Shown: piece by piece, positions 5,978-5,986 of the stretch
Position numbering within the stretch: position 1 is the first letter of the stretch
How the letters are laid out: each line of letters starts with the position of its first letter
Assembly: GCA_023430145.1 (NCBI GenBank)
Contig: JAEZCD010000277.1
Span: 1 to 5,986, forward strand
Length of the DNA: 5,986 bases
Source: Pseudomonadota bacterium
Lineage (GTDB): Bacteria; Pseudomonadota; Alphaproteobacteria; Rhizobiales; Methylopilaceae
Direction: 5' to 3'
The notes under the pieces: generated by a model
The model's database searches: none
What the model saw: only the letters and a program-made list of their open reading frames with translations
Told to the model about the DNA's origin: nothing
Translations under genes and position numbers: made by a program

Positions 5978-5983
5978 CTCCTC
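5978..5983 (-). promoter_or_regulatory. Ribosome-binding site of the sensor kinase
   Basis: GAGGAG on the minus strand lies 7 nt before the ATG at 5970. The wider 13-nt context (5972-5984) is identical to that before the PCS-like gene (627-639). Confidence 0.65.
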
Positions 5984-5986
5984 AGC

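Overview
The window looks like ordinary chromosomal sequence from a high-GC alphaproteobacterium, most likely of the order Hyphomicrobiales (Rhizobiales). The basis is the strong GC bias at third codon positions, the small single-haem cytochromes c, the sensor kinase architecture, and a palindromic intergenic repeat of a style common in that order. The genus cannot be named from the sequence alone.

Layout, left to right. (1) Positions 1-131 (+) hold the last 42 codons of an unidentified protein with a proline/alanine-rich tail. A perfect 10-bp inverted repeat follows, between this gene and a convergent gene. (2) A secreted c553-like cytochrome c (206-547, -) is divergent from a secreted prokaryotic phytochelatin-synthase-like peptidase (640-1356, +). 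A HAD-superfamily Cof-type phosphatase (1367-2185, +) follows the latter after only 10 bp. (3) The HAD gene converges on an MhpD/FAH-fold hydratase (2189-3007, -) with only 3 bp between the stop codons, and both stops lie inside a small hairpin. The hydratase is the second gene of a tight pair with a monoacylglycerol-lipase-like alpha/beta hydrolase (3012-3866, -). (4) A 3867-4078 spacer carries a head-to-head pair of GC-rich hairpins, which together form a long inverted repeat. (5) A second small secreted cytochrome c (4079-4414, -) lies downstream of a membrane sensor histidine kinase (4531-5970, -), whose start and ribosome-binding site are both inside the window.

How the genes may work together. 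The PCS-like enzyme probably cleaves glutathione or its conjugates outside the cytoplasm, because it carries a signal peptide and an intact Cys-His-Asp triad but lacks the C-terminal domain of plant enzymes. The hydrolase/hydratase pair looks catabolic (ester hydrolysis followed by handling of a 2-oxo acid), but its substrate cannot be read from sequence. The two cytochromes belong to different subtypes and imply periplasmic electron transfer, with no visible partner oxidase or dehydrogenase. The kinase has no response regulator gene within the window. I found no mobile element, CRISPR array, tRNA or rRNA, and no convincing case for a wholly new system. The points most worth checking are the exported PCS-like enzyme and its HAD partner, and the twin-hairpin repeat.
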